DNA from: Gammaproteobacteria bacterium
GTDB lineage: Bacteria > Pseudomonadota > Gammaproteobacteria > Pseudomonadales > Pseudohongiellaceae
DNA: 64,000 bases
Assembly: GCA_030832825.1 (NCBI GenBank)
Contig: JAURIJ010000008.1
Span: 53,735-117,734, forward strand
Direction of reading: 5' to 3'
The translations under genes were made by a program, and so were the position numbers. Positions 28,411 through 39,132 of the stretch are shown piece by piece; position 1 is the stretch's first letter; each line of letters opens with the position of its first letter. The notes under the pieces were generated by a model. The model saw only the letters and a list, made by a program, of their open reading frames with translations. It searched no databases and was not told the DNA's origin.

Positions 28411-28770
28411 TCACAATTGTGCTATCACTTCTTCCAAGTCTTTGATCAAGTCAGTGAATACCTTGGAATCAAGGGTTGCCTTCGGAGTCTCTTCCACCAC
28501 GCTGGCACCACTCATGCGCTGCCGCGCACCTCCAATCGTGAATCCCTGATCGTAAAGCAATGACTTGATCTGACGGATCAGCACAACGTCCTGACGCTGA
28601 TAGTAGCGTCGGTTTCCGCGACGCTTCACTGGTTTCAACTGAGGAAATTCTTGCTCCCAATAGCGAAGCACATGCGGTTTTACCGCACACAACTCCCCTA
28701 CTTCCCCGATAGTGAAGTAGCGCTTGGGAGGAATTGGTGGCAATTCATCGTTATTGCTTGGTTCCAGCAT
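28411..28770 (-). CDS. MerR-family regulator adjacent to ihfA
   Basis: Small DNA-binding protein of 119 aa. The MerR winged helix-turn-helix is clear: [20 protein letters not shown] near residues 18-37, then [20 protein letters not shown]. The dimerisation helix is short and no metal-binding cysteines follow, so it is not a metal sensor; effector unknown. It overlaps the ihfA end by 20 bases. A MerR gene at this place is common in gammaproteobacteria, its function uncharacterised. Confidence 0.9.
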   Translation of the reverse strand: MLEPSNNDELPPIPPKRYFTIGEVGELCAVKPHVLRYWEQEFPQLKPVKRRGNRRYYQRQDVVLIRQIKSLLYDQGFTIGGARQRMSGASVVEETPKATLDSKVFTDLIKDLEEVIAQL

Positions 28771-29059
28771 AACTTTCCACTCTTGCTTTAAGCTTCTGAC
28801 CAGGCCTGAATGTGACTACCCGCCTGGCTTTGATGGGGATCTCTTCGCCTGTCTTCGGATTGCGACCGGGACGTTGTTTCTTGTCCCTGAGGTCGAAGTT
28901 GCCAAAGCCTGAAATCTTGACCTGCTCATTGGACTCAAGCGACAAACGAACTTCCTCGAAGAATTGCTCAACCAGCTCTTTGGCTTCGCGTTTGTTCAAG
29001 CCGAGTTCCTCAAACAGGCGCTCTGCCATCTCCGCTTTGGTCAATGCCCCATCTGCCAT
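28751..29059 (-). CDS. ihfA: IHF alpha subunit
   Basis: One half of the heterodimeric DNA-bending protein integration host factor. 102 aa. Conserved HU/IHF features: [20 protein letters not shown] at the N-terminus, [13 protein letters not shown] and the beta-arm [14 protein letters not shown] with the intercalating proline. The partner ihfB is in the same window at 43742-44038. The start lies two bases after the pheT stop, as in the classic pheST-ihfA operon. Confidence 0.97.
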   Translation of the reverse strand: MADGALTKAEMAERLFEELGLNKREAKELVEQFFEEVRLSLESNEQVKISGFGNFDLRDKKQRPGRNPKTGEEIPIKARRVVTFRPGQKLKARVESYAGTKQ

Positions 29060-29061
29060 AG

Positions 29062-31449
29062 TTAATTCCTTAACTTTGCATTAAATTTTGCTTGTAGCTC
29101 TTTGACACAACTGTCAATTATTCCATTTATGTCGTCGTCGCCTAGAGTGCGCGAAGGATGCTGCAAGGTCAAGCCCAAGGCGATGCTTTTTTTGTTTTTC
29201 TCAATTGCATCACCTTGATATACATCGAATATTCGCAGATCGACCAACAGAGGGCCAGCAATGTCGCGAATGCAGGCGACTATCTGCTCACTGGATACAT
29301 CAACACTGACGACCACCGCCAGATCGCGTCCGACTTCAGGGAATCGAGACAACTCACGCATTCTCGGCACTCGAGCCTCAAGCATTGATTCTGCATCCAA
29401 TTCAAACAGATAGATCTTCTTGCTAAAGCCAAACTCACGTTGAAGCTGTGGACTCAAAGCCCCCATGATGCCTATCTTTCTGCCATTGGCGTGAATCGCT
29501 GCTGACTGCCCGGGATGCAGCGCAGGATGTGCTTCAGGTACAAAACACAAAGGCCCAAGTCCGGGCGACAGATCAAGGATGGACTCCACATCGCCCTTCA
29601 AGTCAAAGTAGTCAGCATCCCGACCATCGCTGGACCACAACTCGGGCTGCACCTTGCCAAAGATCAATCCACCGATCTTGGCGGGCTGAACGGTGTTGCC
29701 GTTGATGCGCTTGAAAATCAGCCCCGTCTCAAAGATCCGAACACGTTCCTGCTGCCGATTGGTGTTGTGAATCAATGTATTCAGCAACCCGGGCCACATG
29801 GATGTACGCATGACTGACATATCGGCCGAGATGGGATTCTGTAAAGCGATGCCATCTTCAGAAGGAATGATTCTGCTCTGCAGCTGCGGATCAACAAAAC
29901 TGTAGGTGATGACCTCCTGGTACCCGAGAGAGGCCAATCGATCCTTGACTCGCCCGGGCTCGCTGCGGATTTCAGTGCTGCTGCCGAGCGCCATGGGACT
30001 GCGAGCCCGCGTCTTGGGAAGATTGTTGTATCCATGTACACGGGCAATCTCTTCGATCAAGTCCACATCAAGACTCAGATCGAAGCGGAAGCTGGGGATA
30101 CTCGCAGTGATCGCCAGTTCGTTCTGCTTCACAATCGACACGCCCAGACGCTCGAGGATCGCGCATATCTGCGCAGGCTCGATCTGCAGACCGAGCACGC
30201 GAGCGAGCTTGGCGAATTGCAGCGTCACGACTGGAGCTTGCGGGAGCTGGCCCAGAGACTCACGTACAGGCCCCGCCTGGCCACCGGCAACTTGCAGCAA
30301 CAAGGCTGTTGCACGCTCCATCGCACGTGCCTGCAACTCGAAATCCACACCGCGCTCGTAACGATGCGATGCATCTGTGTGCAAGCCATAGCGACGCGCT
30401 CTGCCGGCGATCGCCAGTGGTGAGAAGAAGGCACACTCCAGGAATACATCACGGGTCTGAGCACCAACCCCGGATTCGCCCCCACCCATCACGCCTGCCA
30501 TGGCCAGCGCCCTGTCGTCATCTGCGATGACCAGCACATCGGCACTCAGAGTGATTTCCTTGCCATCGAGAAGGACCAGCTTTTCGCCTTCCCGTGCCAG
30601 ACGAACGCAGATCTGCTTGTTCAAGCAGGCGAGATCAAACGCGTGCATAGGCTGACCAAGTTCAAGCAGGACGTAGTTGGTCACATCCACCACGGCATCG
30701 ATGCAGCGCAAGCCACTGCGACGCAACCGCTCCGCCATCCAGAGTGGCGTCGGCGCAGCAGGATTGACTCCTTTGACAACACGACCGAGGTAGCGCGGAC
30801 ACTGGGCACTCGCCTCGATACTGACCGGAAATGAATCCGCAATGGTGGCTGGCACAGGCTCGATCGCAGGCTGATTGACTGCAAGCCCGTTCAAGGCGGC
30901 AATCTCTCGGGCGACCCCCACGATGCCAAGGCAATCCCCGCGATTCGGCGTCAGATCCAGTTCAAGACTGACATCGTCCAACTGCAGGTAATCACGAATG
31001 TCTCGACCGAGCGGAGCATCCGCAGGAAGCTCGAGCAAGCCGTCAGCACTGTCAGCGATGCCGAGCTCCTGTGCCGAACACAACATCCCGTTGGATTCCA
31101 CGCCACGCAGTCTTGCCAGCTTGATATTGATAACTTCGTCACCAGACTTGCCGGCAAGCCTGGCCCCCACGGTGGCAAAGGGCACACGCATTCCGGGCCG
31201 AACATTGCTGGCACCGCATACAACCTGGAGCGTCGACGTACCGTCAAACAACTGGCACACGCGCAACTTGTCGGCGTCCGGGTGGGGCTCAACCTGGCGA
31301 ACCTCGGCGATAATCACACCTGAAAATTCAGCTGCAACAGGTTCGCACCCATCGATTTCCAAGCCAGCCATGGTCAACTGGTCCATCAAATTCTGGGTTG
31401 TCAGTGGCGGATTGACCCACTCACGAAGCCATTGTTCGCTGAAAATCAT
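29062..31449 (-). CDS. pheT: Phenylalanyl-tRNA synthetase beta subunit
   Basis: Charges tRNA-Phe as an alpha2-beta2 complex with PheS; the beta chain binds tRNA and edits mischarged Tyr-tRNA. 795 aa, normal length. In order: the N-terminal tRNA-binding OB domain ([20 protein letters not shown], then [16 protein letters not shown]), B3/B4 editing domain, B5 domain, catalytic-like core and C-terminal anticodon-binding ferredoxin fold ([14 protein letters not shown]). Minus strand, between pheS and ihfA. Confidence 0.97.
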   Translation of the reverse strand: MIFSEQWLREWVNPPLTTQNLMDQLTMAGLEIDGCEPVAAEFSGVIIAEVRQVEPHPDADKLRVCQLFDGTSTLQVVCGASNVRPGMRVPFATVGARLAGKSGDEVINIKLARLRGVESNGMLCSAQELGIADSADGLLELPADAPLGRDIRDYLQLDDVSLELDLTPNRGDCLGIVGVAREIAALNGLAVNQPAIEPVPATIADSFPVSIEASAQCPRYLGRVVKGVNPAAPTPLWMAERLRRSGLRCIDAVVDVTNYVLLELGQPMHAFDLACLNKQICVRLAREGEKLVLLDGKEITLSADVLVIADDDRALAMAGVMGGGESGVGAQTRDVFLECAFFSPLAIAGRARRYGLHTDASHRYERGVDFELQARAMERATALLLQVAGGQAGPVRESLGQLPQAPVVTLQFAKLARVLGLQIEPAQICAILERLGVSIVKQNELAITASIPSFRFDLSLDVDLIEEIARVHGYNNLPKTRARSPMALGSSTEIRSEPGRVKDRLASLGYQEVITYSFVDPQLQSRIIPSEDGIALQNPISADMSVMRTSMWPGLLNTLIHNTNRQQERVRIFETGLIFKRINGNTVQPAKIGGLIFGKVQPELWSSDGRDADYFDLKGDVESILDLSPGLGPLCFVPEAHPALHPGQSAAIHANGRKIGIMGALSPQLQREFGFSKKIYLFELDAESMLEARVPRMRELSRFPEVGRDLAVVVSVDVSSEQIVACIRDIAGPLLVDLRIFDVYQGDAIEKNKKSIALGLTLQHPSRTLGDDDINGIIDSCVKELQAKFNAKLRN

Positions 31450-31512
31450 TCTGAACTCTCTTTGATTAGAACGAAATGAGGAATGGCGCGGCCGCGTGCG
31501 ACCGCATCACTG

Positions 31513-32547
<1,035 letters not shown>

Positions 32548-32907
32548 TTACGCAGCCAGACTGTTTTTGGCCTGATTGACCAGTGCAGCGAAAGCTGCCT
32601 TGTCGTGGACTGCCAGATCCGCCATGACGCGACGGTCCACCTGAATGTTGGCTTTCTTCAAGCCGGCAATCAGCTGACTGTAGGTCATGCCGTTGGCACG
32701 TGACTGGGCGTTGATACGGGTGATCCACAGAGCACGGAACATGCGCTTCTTGGTCTTGCGATCGCGATACGCATACTGACCTGCCTTGATCACTGCCTGC
32801 TTGGCAACACGGTATACGCGACTGCGCGCACCATAGTAGCCTTTCGCCAGTTTAAGAACCTTCTTGTGACGACGTCTTGCGGTGACGCCTCTTTTAACTC
32901 GGGCCAT
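32548..32907 (-). CDS. rplT: Ribosomal protein L20
   Basis: 50S protein needed early in assembly; in E. coli it also represses its own operon by binding the leader. 119 aa, standard, with strongly basic N-terminus ([20 protein letters not shown]) and conserved [18 protein letters not shown]. It follows rpmI by 25 bases. Confidence 0.98.
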   Translation of the reverse strand: MARVKRGVTARRRHKKVLKLAKGYYGARSRVYRVAKQAVIKAGQYAYRDRKTKKRMFRALWITRINAQSRANGMTYSQLIAGLKKANIQVDRRVMADLAVHDKAAFAALVNQAKNSLAA

Positions 32908-32932
32908 CTTTAATTCCTCTCAAAAAATGATG

Positions 32933-33133
32933 TTAGAAGCGCTTGCCAAGCATGCGGTCGATCAACGGCTTGTCAGAGGGGTGAACCAATGAGGTGCCTC
33001 TCAACTGACGCTTGCGCTTGGTAGTCATCTTGGTGAGGATGTGGCTCTTGTTTGCGCTTTTGCGCTTCCAGCCGCCGGCGGTCTGCTTGAACCGCTTGGC
33101 CGCGCCGCGGTGGGTCTTGATCTTGTTGCTCAT
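32933..33133 (-). CDS. rpmI: Ribosomal protein L35
   Basis: 50S protein of 66 aa, basic, with the family's [18 protein letters not shown] start and [14 protein letters not shown] end. It is separated from infC by 153 bases that contain a terminator-like hairpin, and is followed by rplT. Confidence 0.97.
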   Translation of the reverse strand: MSNKIKTHRGAAKRFKQTAGGWKRKSANKSHILTKMTTKRKRQLRGTSLVHPSDKPLIDRMLGKRF

Positions 33134-33211
33134 TGCTTACTCCGCATTTGTCGTCTTTCAAACGTCATTGTTGAAAGACAGCTGAGGGTTGATTTATGAA
33201 ATTCACAGCGA

Positions 33212-33282
33212 CAAAAAATCCATTGCTTCGCGTAATCTGCTTGGCGTATCTGCAGACGAAACTGCCAGCCGAAACAATGGAT
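33212..33282 (-). promoter_or_regulatory. Terminator-like leader hairpin between infC and rpmI
   Basis: On the minus strand ATCCATTGTTTCG (33282-33270) pairs with CGAAGCAATGGAT (33230-33218), giving a 13-bp stem (one G-T) capped by a 39-base branched loop that includes TCTGC/GCAGA. A run of six T follows. It lies just after the infC stop and about 80 bases before rpmI, the region where L20 controls its own synthesis in other bacteria. It could be a plain terminator or an attenuator. Confidence 0.65.
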
Positions 33283-33286
33283 ACTG

Positions 33287-33817
33287 CTACGATTTCTTCT
33301 TTTTTGCCGGAGACAGCATCATCACGATCTGCCGGCCTTCCATCTTGGGTTCTTGTTCCACTGTGCCGTATTCTTCAAGATCCTTGGCGATCCTTTGAAC
33401 CAGCTCCAGCCCAAGATGTTGATGGGCTAACTCACGACCTCGGAATCGCAATGACACCTTGGCCTTGTCTCCATCGTTAAGGAAACGTATCAGGTTGCGT
33501 AGTTTGACCTGATAATCCCCTTCCTCCGTCCCTGGTCTGAACTTGATTTCCTTCACTGTCTGCTTGTGTTGCTTCTTCTTGTTCGCAACCTTCTGCTTCT
33601 TCAAATCAAAAATGTGCTTGCCGTAGTCCATGATCTTGCAGACGGGAGGCTCAGCCTCCGGCGCGATCAGAACCAGATCGAGTTTCGCCTCGCTGGCAGC
33701 AGCCCTTGCCTCGTCGATGGAAACGATTCCGGCCTGATCTCCATTTTCCAGGACCAGGCGGACTTCGCTGGCATCTATGTGCTCGTTGATAACGGGCTTC
33801 TTGGAACTACTCCTCAT
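33287..33817 (-). CDS. infC: Translation initiation factor IF-3
   Basis: Binds the 30S subunit, checks start-codon pairing and blocks early 50S joining. 176 aa. N-terminal domain with [15 protein letters not shown] and the conserved [15 protein letters not shown]-terminal domain with [20 protein letters not shown] (quoted in part) and [10 protein letters not shown] use the ATG at 33817, which fits Pseudomonas-like N-termini, rather than a rare ATT start; the nearest GGAG is 17 bases upstream, unusually far. Part of thrS-infC-rpmI-rplT. Confidence 0.95.
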   Translation of the reverse strand: MRSSSKKPVINEHIDASEVRLVLENGDQAGIVSIDEARAAASEAKLDLVLIAPEAEPPVCKIMDYGKHIFDLKKQKVANKKKQHKQTVKEIKFRPGTEEGDYQVKLRNLIRFLNDGDKAKVSLRFRGRELAHQHLGLELVQRIAKDLEEYGTVEQEPKMEGRQIVMMLSPAKKKKS

Positions 33818-33904
33818 AGGCGCTTGTTTATACTCTCCAGAATTAACAATCAGTAATGTCGACAGCAGACTCAGCCTGCCTCAACTCTCGCTTGCGATTT
33901 TAGC

Positions 33905-35827
33905 TCAATTAACTTGTGTACGCCCGAAGCGCGCAACTGCAGCGCCAAGGAAAGCAACAAATTCTTCGACCCCCATGGAACCGAGATCCTCTCCACTCCT
34001 AGTTCGAACCGACACCGTGCCTGTCTCGACTTCACGATCGCCTGCTACAAGCAGGAATGGTGTTCTGTTCAATGTATGCTCGCGGATTTTAAAGCCGATC
34101 TTCTCGTTTCTCAAGTCGGCAAGTGCGCGGAACCCTTTGTCACTCAAAGACTTTCTGACGGATTCACAATAGTCCGCCTGATTATCGGTGATGTTCAGGA
34201 CCACCACTTGCTCAGGCGCAAGCCATACGGGCAAGGATCCTGCGTAATGCTCGATCAACACCCCGATGAAGCGCTCGAACGAACCGAGAATCGCACGATG
34301 GAGCATTACCGGAGTCTGACGACTGCCATCTTCGGCAACAAACTGGGCACCGAGTCGTTCAGGCATGGAGAAATCCACCTGAATCGTGCCGCATTGCTGA
34401 ACGCGGCCCATGCAGTCTTTCAGCGAAAACTCGATCTTAGGCCCGTAGAACGCGCCTTCACCAGGCAGCAGCTCCCATGGCATTCCGTTACTCTGCAACG
34501 CCTGTTTCAGAGCTGCCTCTGCCTTGTCCCAGAGCTCCTCGCTGCCTACCCGCTTTGCCGGTCTGGTGGAGAGGCGAAGGATGATCTCATCAAAGCCGAA
34601 ATCTCTGTAAACGGCAAAGAGCAGCTTCATGAACGCCGCGACTTCGCCCTGGATACTGGATTCTGCGCAGAAGATATGACCGTCGTCCTGAGTGAAGCTG
34701 CGCACGCGCATCAGGCCATGCATGCTTCCCGACGGCTCGTAACGATGACAGGAGCCGAATTCTGCGAGCCGCATGGGCAAGTCGCGATAGCTCTTGAGCC
34801 CCTGATTGAAGACCTGCACGTGGCAGGGACAATTCATGGGCTTGATGGCATACAGGCGACTTTCAGACTCAACGCTGAACATCTGATCCGCGAACTTGTC
34901 TGCGTGACCGGATCGCTCCCACAGCGAATAGTCCACCAGCTGGGGTGTGCGGATTTCAAGGTAGCCATTTTCGCGCTGCAGTTTCTGCATGTAATTCTGA
35001 ATGACTTGATAGATGGTCCATCCCTTCGGGTGCCAGAACACCATGCCTGGCGCTTCTTCCTGGAAGTGAAACAGCGACTGCTTCTTGCCGATCTTGCGGT
35101 GATCGCGACGCTCAGCCTCTTCCAGACGCTGCAGGTACTGCTCAAGCGCTTTCTTGTCACCCCAGGCAGTGCCGTATATTCGCTGCAGCATTTCATTGCT
35201 GGAATCACCACGCCAATAGGCGCCAGCGACCGAAGTCAGCTTGAATGCCGTGAAACGACCTGTCTCCGGCACATGCGGACCACGGCACAGATCGATGAAC
35301 TCGCCCTGACTGTAGAAAGACAAAGGCTCGTCACCCGGGATGCTCTTGATGATTTCGACCTTGTACTTCTCGCCTTTTTCCTCGAAGAGAGCAATCGCCT
35401 CCGGCCTGCTCAGCACCGAGCGATTGACCTGCAGGTTCTCAGCGACGATCTGCCGCATCATGTCTTCGATCTTTTCCAGATCCTCGGGTGTGAATGCACG
35501 CTCGTAGGAAAAATCGTAGAAGAAACCATCGTCAATGACCGGACCGATCGTGACCTGTGCCTGCGGAAAGAGACGTTGCACCGCTTGCGCCATCAAGTGC
35601 GCACAGGAATGTCGCAACACTTCCAGACCATCCGCATCACGTTCAGTGATGATCGCCAGCTCGCAATCGTTCTCGATCACAAATGACGTGTCTACCAGCC
35701 TGCCATCAACACGACCGGCAAGCGCTGCTCGCGCAAGACCGGCGCCGATGGCGCCGGCGATTGCGGCAACGGACACGGACTCAGCGAATTCGCGAGTGCT
35801 TCCATCTGGCAGAGTAATAATTGGCAT
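33905..35827 (-). CDS. thrS: Threonyl-tRNA synthetase
   Basis: Charges tRNA-Thr and edits serine mischarging. 640 aa, near E. coli's 642. Order: TGS domain ([14 protein letters not shown]), editing domain with [11 protein letters not shown] near residues 73-83 and the C/H pairs, the catalytic core with zinc-binding [10 protein letters not shown] and motif 3, and the anticodon-binding domain ([10 protein letters not shown]). ATG at 35827 has AGGA six bases upstream; an extension to 35884 would run through the leader hairpin and lacks similarity. Confidence 0.97.
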   Translation of the reverse strand: MPIITLPDGSTREFAESVSVAAIAGAIGAGLARAALAGRVDGRLVDTSFVIENDCELAIITERDADGLEVLRHSCAHLMAQAVQRLFPQAQVTIGPVIDDGFFYDFSYERAFTPEDLEKIEDMMRQIVAENLQVNRSVLSRPEAIALFEEKGEKYKVEIIKSIPGDEPLSFYSQGEFIDLCRGPHVPETGRFTAFKLTSVAGAYWRGDSSNEMLQRIYGTAWGDKKALEQYLQRLEEAERRDHRKIGKKQSLFHFQEEAPGMVFWHPKGWTIYQVIQNYMQKLQRENGYLEIRTPQLVDYSLWERSGHADKFADQMFSVESESRLYAIKPMNCPCHVQVFNQGLKSYRDLPMRLAEFGSCHRYEPSGSMHGLMRVRSFTQDDGHIFCAESSIQGEVAAFMKLLFAVYRDFGFDEIILRLSTRPAKRVGSEELWDKAEAALKQALQSNGMPWELLPGEGAFYGPKIEFSLKDCMGRVQQCGTIQVDFSMPERLGAQFVAEDGSRQTPVMLHRAILGSFERFIGVLIEHYAGSLPVWLAPEQVVVLNITDNQADYCESVRKSLSDKGFRALADLRNEKIGFKIREHTLNRTPFLLVAGDREVETGTVSVRTRSGEDLGSMGVEEFVAFLGAAVARFGRTQVN

Positions 35828-35843
35828 GGCATTCCTGATAACG

Positions 35844-35882
35844 AAAAGAGTCGAGCCGTAGCAATAAGCTTCGGCACGACTC
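35844..35882 (-). promoter_or_regulatory. Terminator-like hairpin immediately upstream of thrS
   Basis: On the minus strand GAGTCG-T-GCCG (35882-35872) pairs with CGGC-T-CGACTC (35858-35848) around a 13-base loop and is followed by TTTT. It lies between tRNA-Val and the thrS ribosome site, which is only about seven bases past the T-run, leaving no space for a promoter. It therefore either ends the tRNA-Val transcript with readthrough into thrS or acts as a thrS leader attenuator. Confidence 0.7.
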
Positions 35883-35912
35883 AATAAATCCTGATGACAG
35901 AAAATAACATTC

Positions 35913-35989
<77 letters not shown>

Positions 35990-36016
35990 AGAATGAGCTC
36001 TTTCAAAAGAAGCGAG

Positions 36017-36045
36017 ATTATAGGGGGGCTAATTCAAAACTACAA
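36017..36045 (-). promoter_or_regulatory. Sigma-70 promoter for tRNA-Val
   Basis: TTGTAG (36045-36040), a 17-base spacer and a perfect TATAAT (36022-36017) on the minus strand, about 27 bases upstream of the tRNA 5' end. It may also drive thrS by readthrough of the hairpin. Confidence 0.8.
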
Positions 36046-36104
36046 CACAGACATATTGTTGCGACCCAATCCAGGCAACCGTGCATGAATGCTCGCGAGA
36101 CCTC

Positions 36105-38138
36105 TCACGAGTCAAGCTCCAATAGTCGCTTCTTCAAGCGGGCAACCTGGTCCCTTGCCGCGGCAGCCGCCTCAAAATCAAGATTGCGCGCAAGCTCGTA
36201 CATCTGCGATTCGAGCCGGGCAATCTCACGGCCGATGGCCTTGCTGTCACTGTACATGTCGCCAGGACTTTCAGAGCCCACCTTCGAGCCGGCGGAACCC
36301 GAAGCACGCTTGCGATTGCGCGATTCACCGGCCTCCGAGTAGGCCCCTTCCATGATGTCCGTGATTCTCTTGCTGACCCCGGCCGGCACGATGTTGTGGG
36401 TCTTGTTGAAGTCCAATTGCACGCGCCGTCGCTTCTCCGACTCCTCCATGGCACGCGCCATGGACCCAGTGATTCGATCGGCATAGAGAATCGCCTTGCC
36501 ATTGAGGTTTCGCGCCGCGCGCCCGATGGTCTGGATGAGCGAGCGCTCCGAACGCAGGAAACCTTCCTTGTCAGCATCCAGAATGGCCACACACGATACC
36601 TCTGGTATATCGAGCCCTTCGCGCAGCAGATTGATCCCCACCAGCACATCGAACGTTCCCAGTCGAAGATCTCTGATGATTTCCGAGCGCTCGACCGTAT
36701 CAATATCCGAATGCAGGTAACGCACGCGAATATCGTGGTCGGTCAGATAATCGGTCAGATCCTCCGCCATCCGCTTGGTGAGGACGGTCACCAGCACACG
36801 CTCCTGCCTTGCGATGACCTCTCGAATCACGGAAAGCAGATCATCGACCTGCGACGAAGCCGGTCTCACCTCAAGCACAGGATCCACCAATCCTGTGGGA
36901 CGAACCACCTGCCGCACTACTTGCCCCGCATGCGCCTCTTCGTATGGCCCGGGCGTGGCGGAGACAAATATCATCTGTGGGACAATGGTCTCCCACTCCT
37001 CGAAACGCAGTGGTCGATTGTCCAGCGCAGACGGCAGACGAAAGCCATACTGCACGAGGGTTTCCTTGCGTGAACGGTCTCCCTTGTACATGGCGCCAAG
37101 CTGCGGAATCGACACATGGGACTCGTCTGCAATCAGCAGAGCATTCGGCGGGAGATAGTCATAAAGCGTAGGCGGCGGCTGACCCGCGAAGCGCCCGGAC
37201 AAATATCTGGAGTAGTTCTCGATCCCATTGCAATACCCAAGCTCTGCAATCATCTCGAGATCATATTGCGTTCTCTGGGCGAGTCGCTGCGCCTCCACCA
37301 ATTGATGATTGCTCTCCAGATGCAGCACGCGTTCGCGCAGTTCCTGCTTGATGAGATCCACCGCATCGAGCATGGTCTGTCGCGGAGTCACATAGTGAGA
37401 CTTCGGAAACACTGTAAGACGTGGCACCTTCTTGACGATCGCCCCGGTCAGCGGATCGAAATAAGCCAGGGACTCAATCTCGTCATCGAAAAGCTCGACC
37501 CTGATCGCATACCTGTCCGATTCAGCAGGGTAGATATCAATGACATCGCCACGCACACGATACGTTGCACGCTGCAGTTCGACGTCATTGCGGGTGTACT
37601 GCAGCTCCGCGAGCCGACGCAGAAGACCGCGCTGATCCACTCGATCACCGCGATCCAGGTGCAGCACCATCTGCAGATAGGACTGGGGATCACCCAGACC
37701 ATATATGGCGGAAACAGTGGCAACGACTATCACATCGGGGCGCTCCAGCAACGCCTTGGTTGCCGAAAGACGCATCTGCTCTATGTGCTCGTTGATGGAC
37801 GAATCCTTTTCGATGTAAAGGTCCGACGACGGCACATAGGCTTCTGGCTGGTAATAGTCGTAATAGGAAACGAAATACTCCACCGCGTTCTCAGGAAAGA
37901 ATTCCGAGAACTCACCATAGAGTTGCGCGGCGAGTGTCTTGTTGGGCGCCATGACCAGCGCGGGTCGCTGCGTTCTCGCAATCACATTCGCTATCGTGAA
38001 GGTTTTGCCTGAACCCGTGACACCAAGCAGTGTCTGGGCCGTCAGTCCGCTTTCCAAGCCATCGACAAGCTTTTCGATCGCGGCGCCCTGATCGCCGGCA
38101 GGCTTGAAGCGGGAAACCAATTTGAAACCGGAACTCAT
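36105..38138 (-). CDS. uvrB: UvrB, excision nuclease subunit B
   Basis: Damage-verification helicase of nucleotide excision repair, working with UvrA and UvrC. About 677 aa. Walker A GVTGSGKT near residue 40, beta-hairpin segment [17 protein letters not shown], helicase motif DESHVSIPQ, and motif [11 protein letters not shown]. The C-terminal UVR domain ([18 protein letters not shown]) binds UvrC. Start at 38138 ([11 protein letters not shown]) matches the family; an upstream extension to 38312 is not supported. I saw no consensus LexA operator upstream. Confidence 0.97.
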   Translation of the reverse strand: MSSGFKLVSRFKPAGDQGAAIEKLVDGLESGLTAQTLLGVTGSGKTFTIANVIARTQRPALVMAPNKTLAAQLYGEFSEFFPENAVEYFVSYYDYYQPEAYVPSSDLYIEKDSSINEHIEQMRLSATKALLERPDVIVVATVSAIYGLGDPQSYLQMVLHLDRGDRVDQRGLLRRLAELQYTRNDVELQRATYRVRGDVIDIYPAESDRYAIRVELFDDEIESLAYFDPLTGAIVKKVPRLTVFPKSHYVTPRQTMLDAVDLIKQELRERVLHLESNHQLVEAQRLAQRTQYDLEMIAELGYCNGIENYSRYLSGRFAGQPPPTLYDYLPPNALLIADESHVSIPQLGAMYKGDRSRKETLVQYGFRLPSALDNRPLRFEEWETIVPQMIFVSATPGPYEEAHAGQVVRQVVRPTGLVDPVLEVRPASSQVDDLLSVIREVIARQERVLVTVLTKRMAEDLTDYLTDHDIRVRYLHSDIDTVERSEIIRDLRLGTFDVLVGINLLREGLDIPEVSCVAILDADKEGFLRSERSLIQTIGRAARNLNGKAILYADRITGSMARAMEESEKRRRVQLDFNKTHNIVPAGVSKRITDIMEGAYSEAGESRNRKRASGSAGSKVGSESPGDMYSDSKAIGREIARLESQMYELARNLDFEAAAAARDQVARLKKRLLELDS

Positions 38139-38237
38139 GTCAGGAAAACCCACGCGCGAACGAAGCGCTTCTGCAAGCAATGGTGTGTGATCGCAGTATA
38201 GCAACATTGCCAACAGCGAAAGCGCAGAACTTAGCAG

Positions 38238-38266
38238 TTGACCCTCCCCTGGATACTGATTAGTAT
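38238..38266 (+). promoter_or_regulatory. Sigma-70 promoter for tRNA-Asn
   Basis: TTGACC (38238-38243), a 17-base spacer and TAGTAT (38261-38266), about 40 bases before the tRNA-Asn 5' end. An inverted repeat ATACT-N4-AGTAT (38253-38266) overlaps the -10 hexamer. Confidence 0.65.
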
Positions 38267-38305
38267 ACGCACGCTTTGAGAACGATCGAAAACGATCCGC
38301 ATCAC

Positions 38306-38380
38306 TGCCCAATAGCTCAATGGTAGAGTAGGTGACTGTTAATCACTTGGTTCCTGGTTCGAGCCCAGGTTGGGCAGCCA
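38306..38380 (+). tRNA. tRNA-Asn (anticodon GTT)
   Basis: 75 bases including encoded CCA. Acceptor TGCCCAA pairs with TTGGGCA, the D arm is TAGCTCAATGGTAGAGTA, the anticodon loop is CTGTTAA with GTT, and the T arm is CCTGGTTCGAGCCCAGG. It is divergent from uvrB. Confidence 0.97.
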
Positions 38381-38441
38381 AATTCCCCGCCCCTGCAACT
38401 CCCTCACGATTCGTATAGTCATAGTGCAATCCTTGCGCCAC

Positions 38442-38470
38442 TTATCCCTGTTTGAACATTGGGGTATAGT
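38442..38470 (+). promoter_or_regulatory. Possible promoter for the periplasmic cyclophilin gene
   Basis: TTATCC (38442-38447), a 17-base spacer and TATAGT (38465-38470), 42 bases before the ATG at 38512. The -10 is good, the -35 weak. Confidence 0.4.
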
Positions 38471-38511
38471 GACTCACATGTTTTTTCAACCAGCACAGGA
38501 GCTTTGACCAG

Positions 38512-39075
38512 ATGAGATTCCTATTGGCAGCATTTTTACTCAGCCTCGGCAATTTCTTGCACGCCGCAGAAAGTGCGAACCCGATCGTGGTGATGGAAAC
38601 CAACAAAGGCAACATACGAATTGAATTGTGGGCAGACAAGGCTCCAATCTCTGTTGCCAATTTCCTTCGTTACGCCGAAGCAGATTTTTACAACGGATTG
38701 ATTTTCCATCGTGTGATCCCGGAGTTCATGATACAGGGCGGGGGCTTCAACCCAGCCATGGTGCAATCCTCTACTTTTGAACCCATCAAGAACGAGGCCA
38801 CCAGTGAACTGAAGAACGTGCGCGGCACGCTGGCCATGGCACGCACCCAGGTCGTGGACAGTGCGAGCAGCCAGTTCTTCATCAATCTGGTCGACAACGC
38901 TTACCTGGATCACACCGACGAAACCGCTCGTGGATTCGGGTACGCGGTTTTCGGAGAAGTCATTGAAGGAATGGATGTTGTGGACATTATCGCAACAGTG
39001 CCCACAGGCAACGCACAAGGCCACCAGAATGTGCCGCTGGAACCCGTGGTCATCAACAGCGTCCGTCGCGAGTAA
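38512..39075 (+). CDS. Exported peptidyl-prolyl cis-trans isomerase, cyclophilin (PpiA-like)
   Basis: Accelerates proline isomerisation in exported proteins. 187 aa with a signal peptide at about residues 1-19 (LLAAFLLSLGNFLHA-AE). Cyclophilin motifs: ETNKGNIRIELW, FYNGLIFHRVIPEFMIQGGG, ASSQFFINLVDN and YAVFGEVIEGMDVVD. AGGAG lies about ten bases before the ATG. A second exported cyclophilin is at 61932-62534. Confidence 0.93.
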   Translation: MRFLLAAFLLSLGNFLHAAESANPIVVMETNKGNIRIELWADKAPISVANFLRYAEADFYNGLIFHRVIPEFMIQGGGFNPAMVQSSTFEPIKNEATSELKNVRGTLAMARTQVVDSASSQFFINLVDNAYLDHTDETARGFGYAVFGEVIEGMDVVDIIATVPTGNAQGHQNVPLEPVVINSVRRE

Positions 39076-39087
39076 CTGCACTGCTCT

Positions 39088-39120
39088 CCGGCTGCATCAG
39101 GCAACGCCTCTTGCAGCCGG
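39088..39120. other. Hairpin between convergent cyclophilin and wbpM genes
   Basis: CCGGCTGCA (39088-39096) and TGCAGCCGG (39112-39120) form a perfect 9-bp stem with a 15-base loop in the 57-bp convergent gap. No T-run follows on either strand, so termination is possible but not canonical. Confidence 0.5.
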
Positions 39121-39132
39121 AAGGCATCTCAG

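Noticed and set aside
33914..35686. 590-codon plus-strand frame opposite thrS
   Set aside because: Antisense shadow; no domain similarity.
38139..38305. LexA operator upstream of uvrB
   Set aside because: No CTGT-N8-ACAG-like sequence; only partial matches such as CTGCGATCACACACCA.
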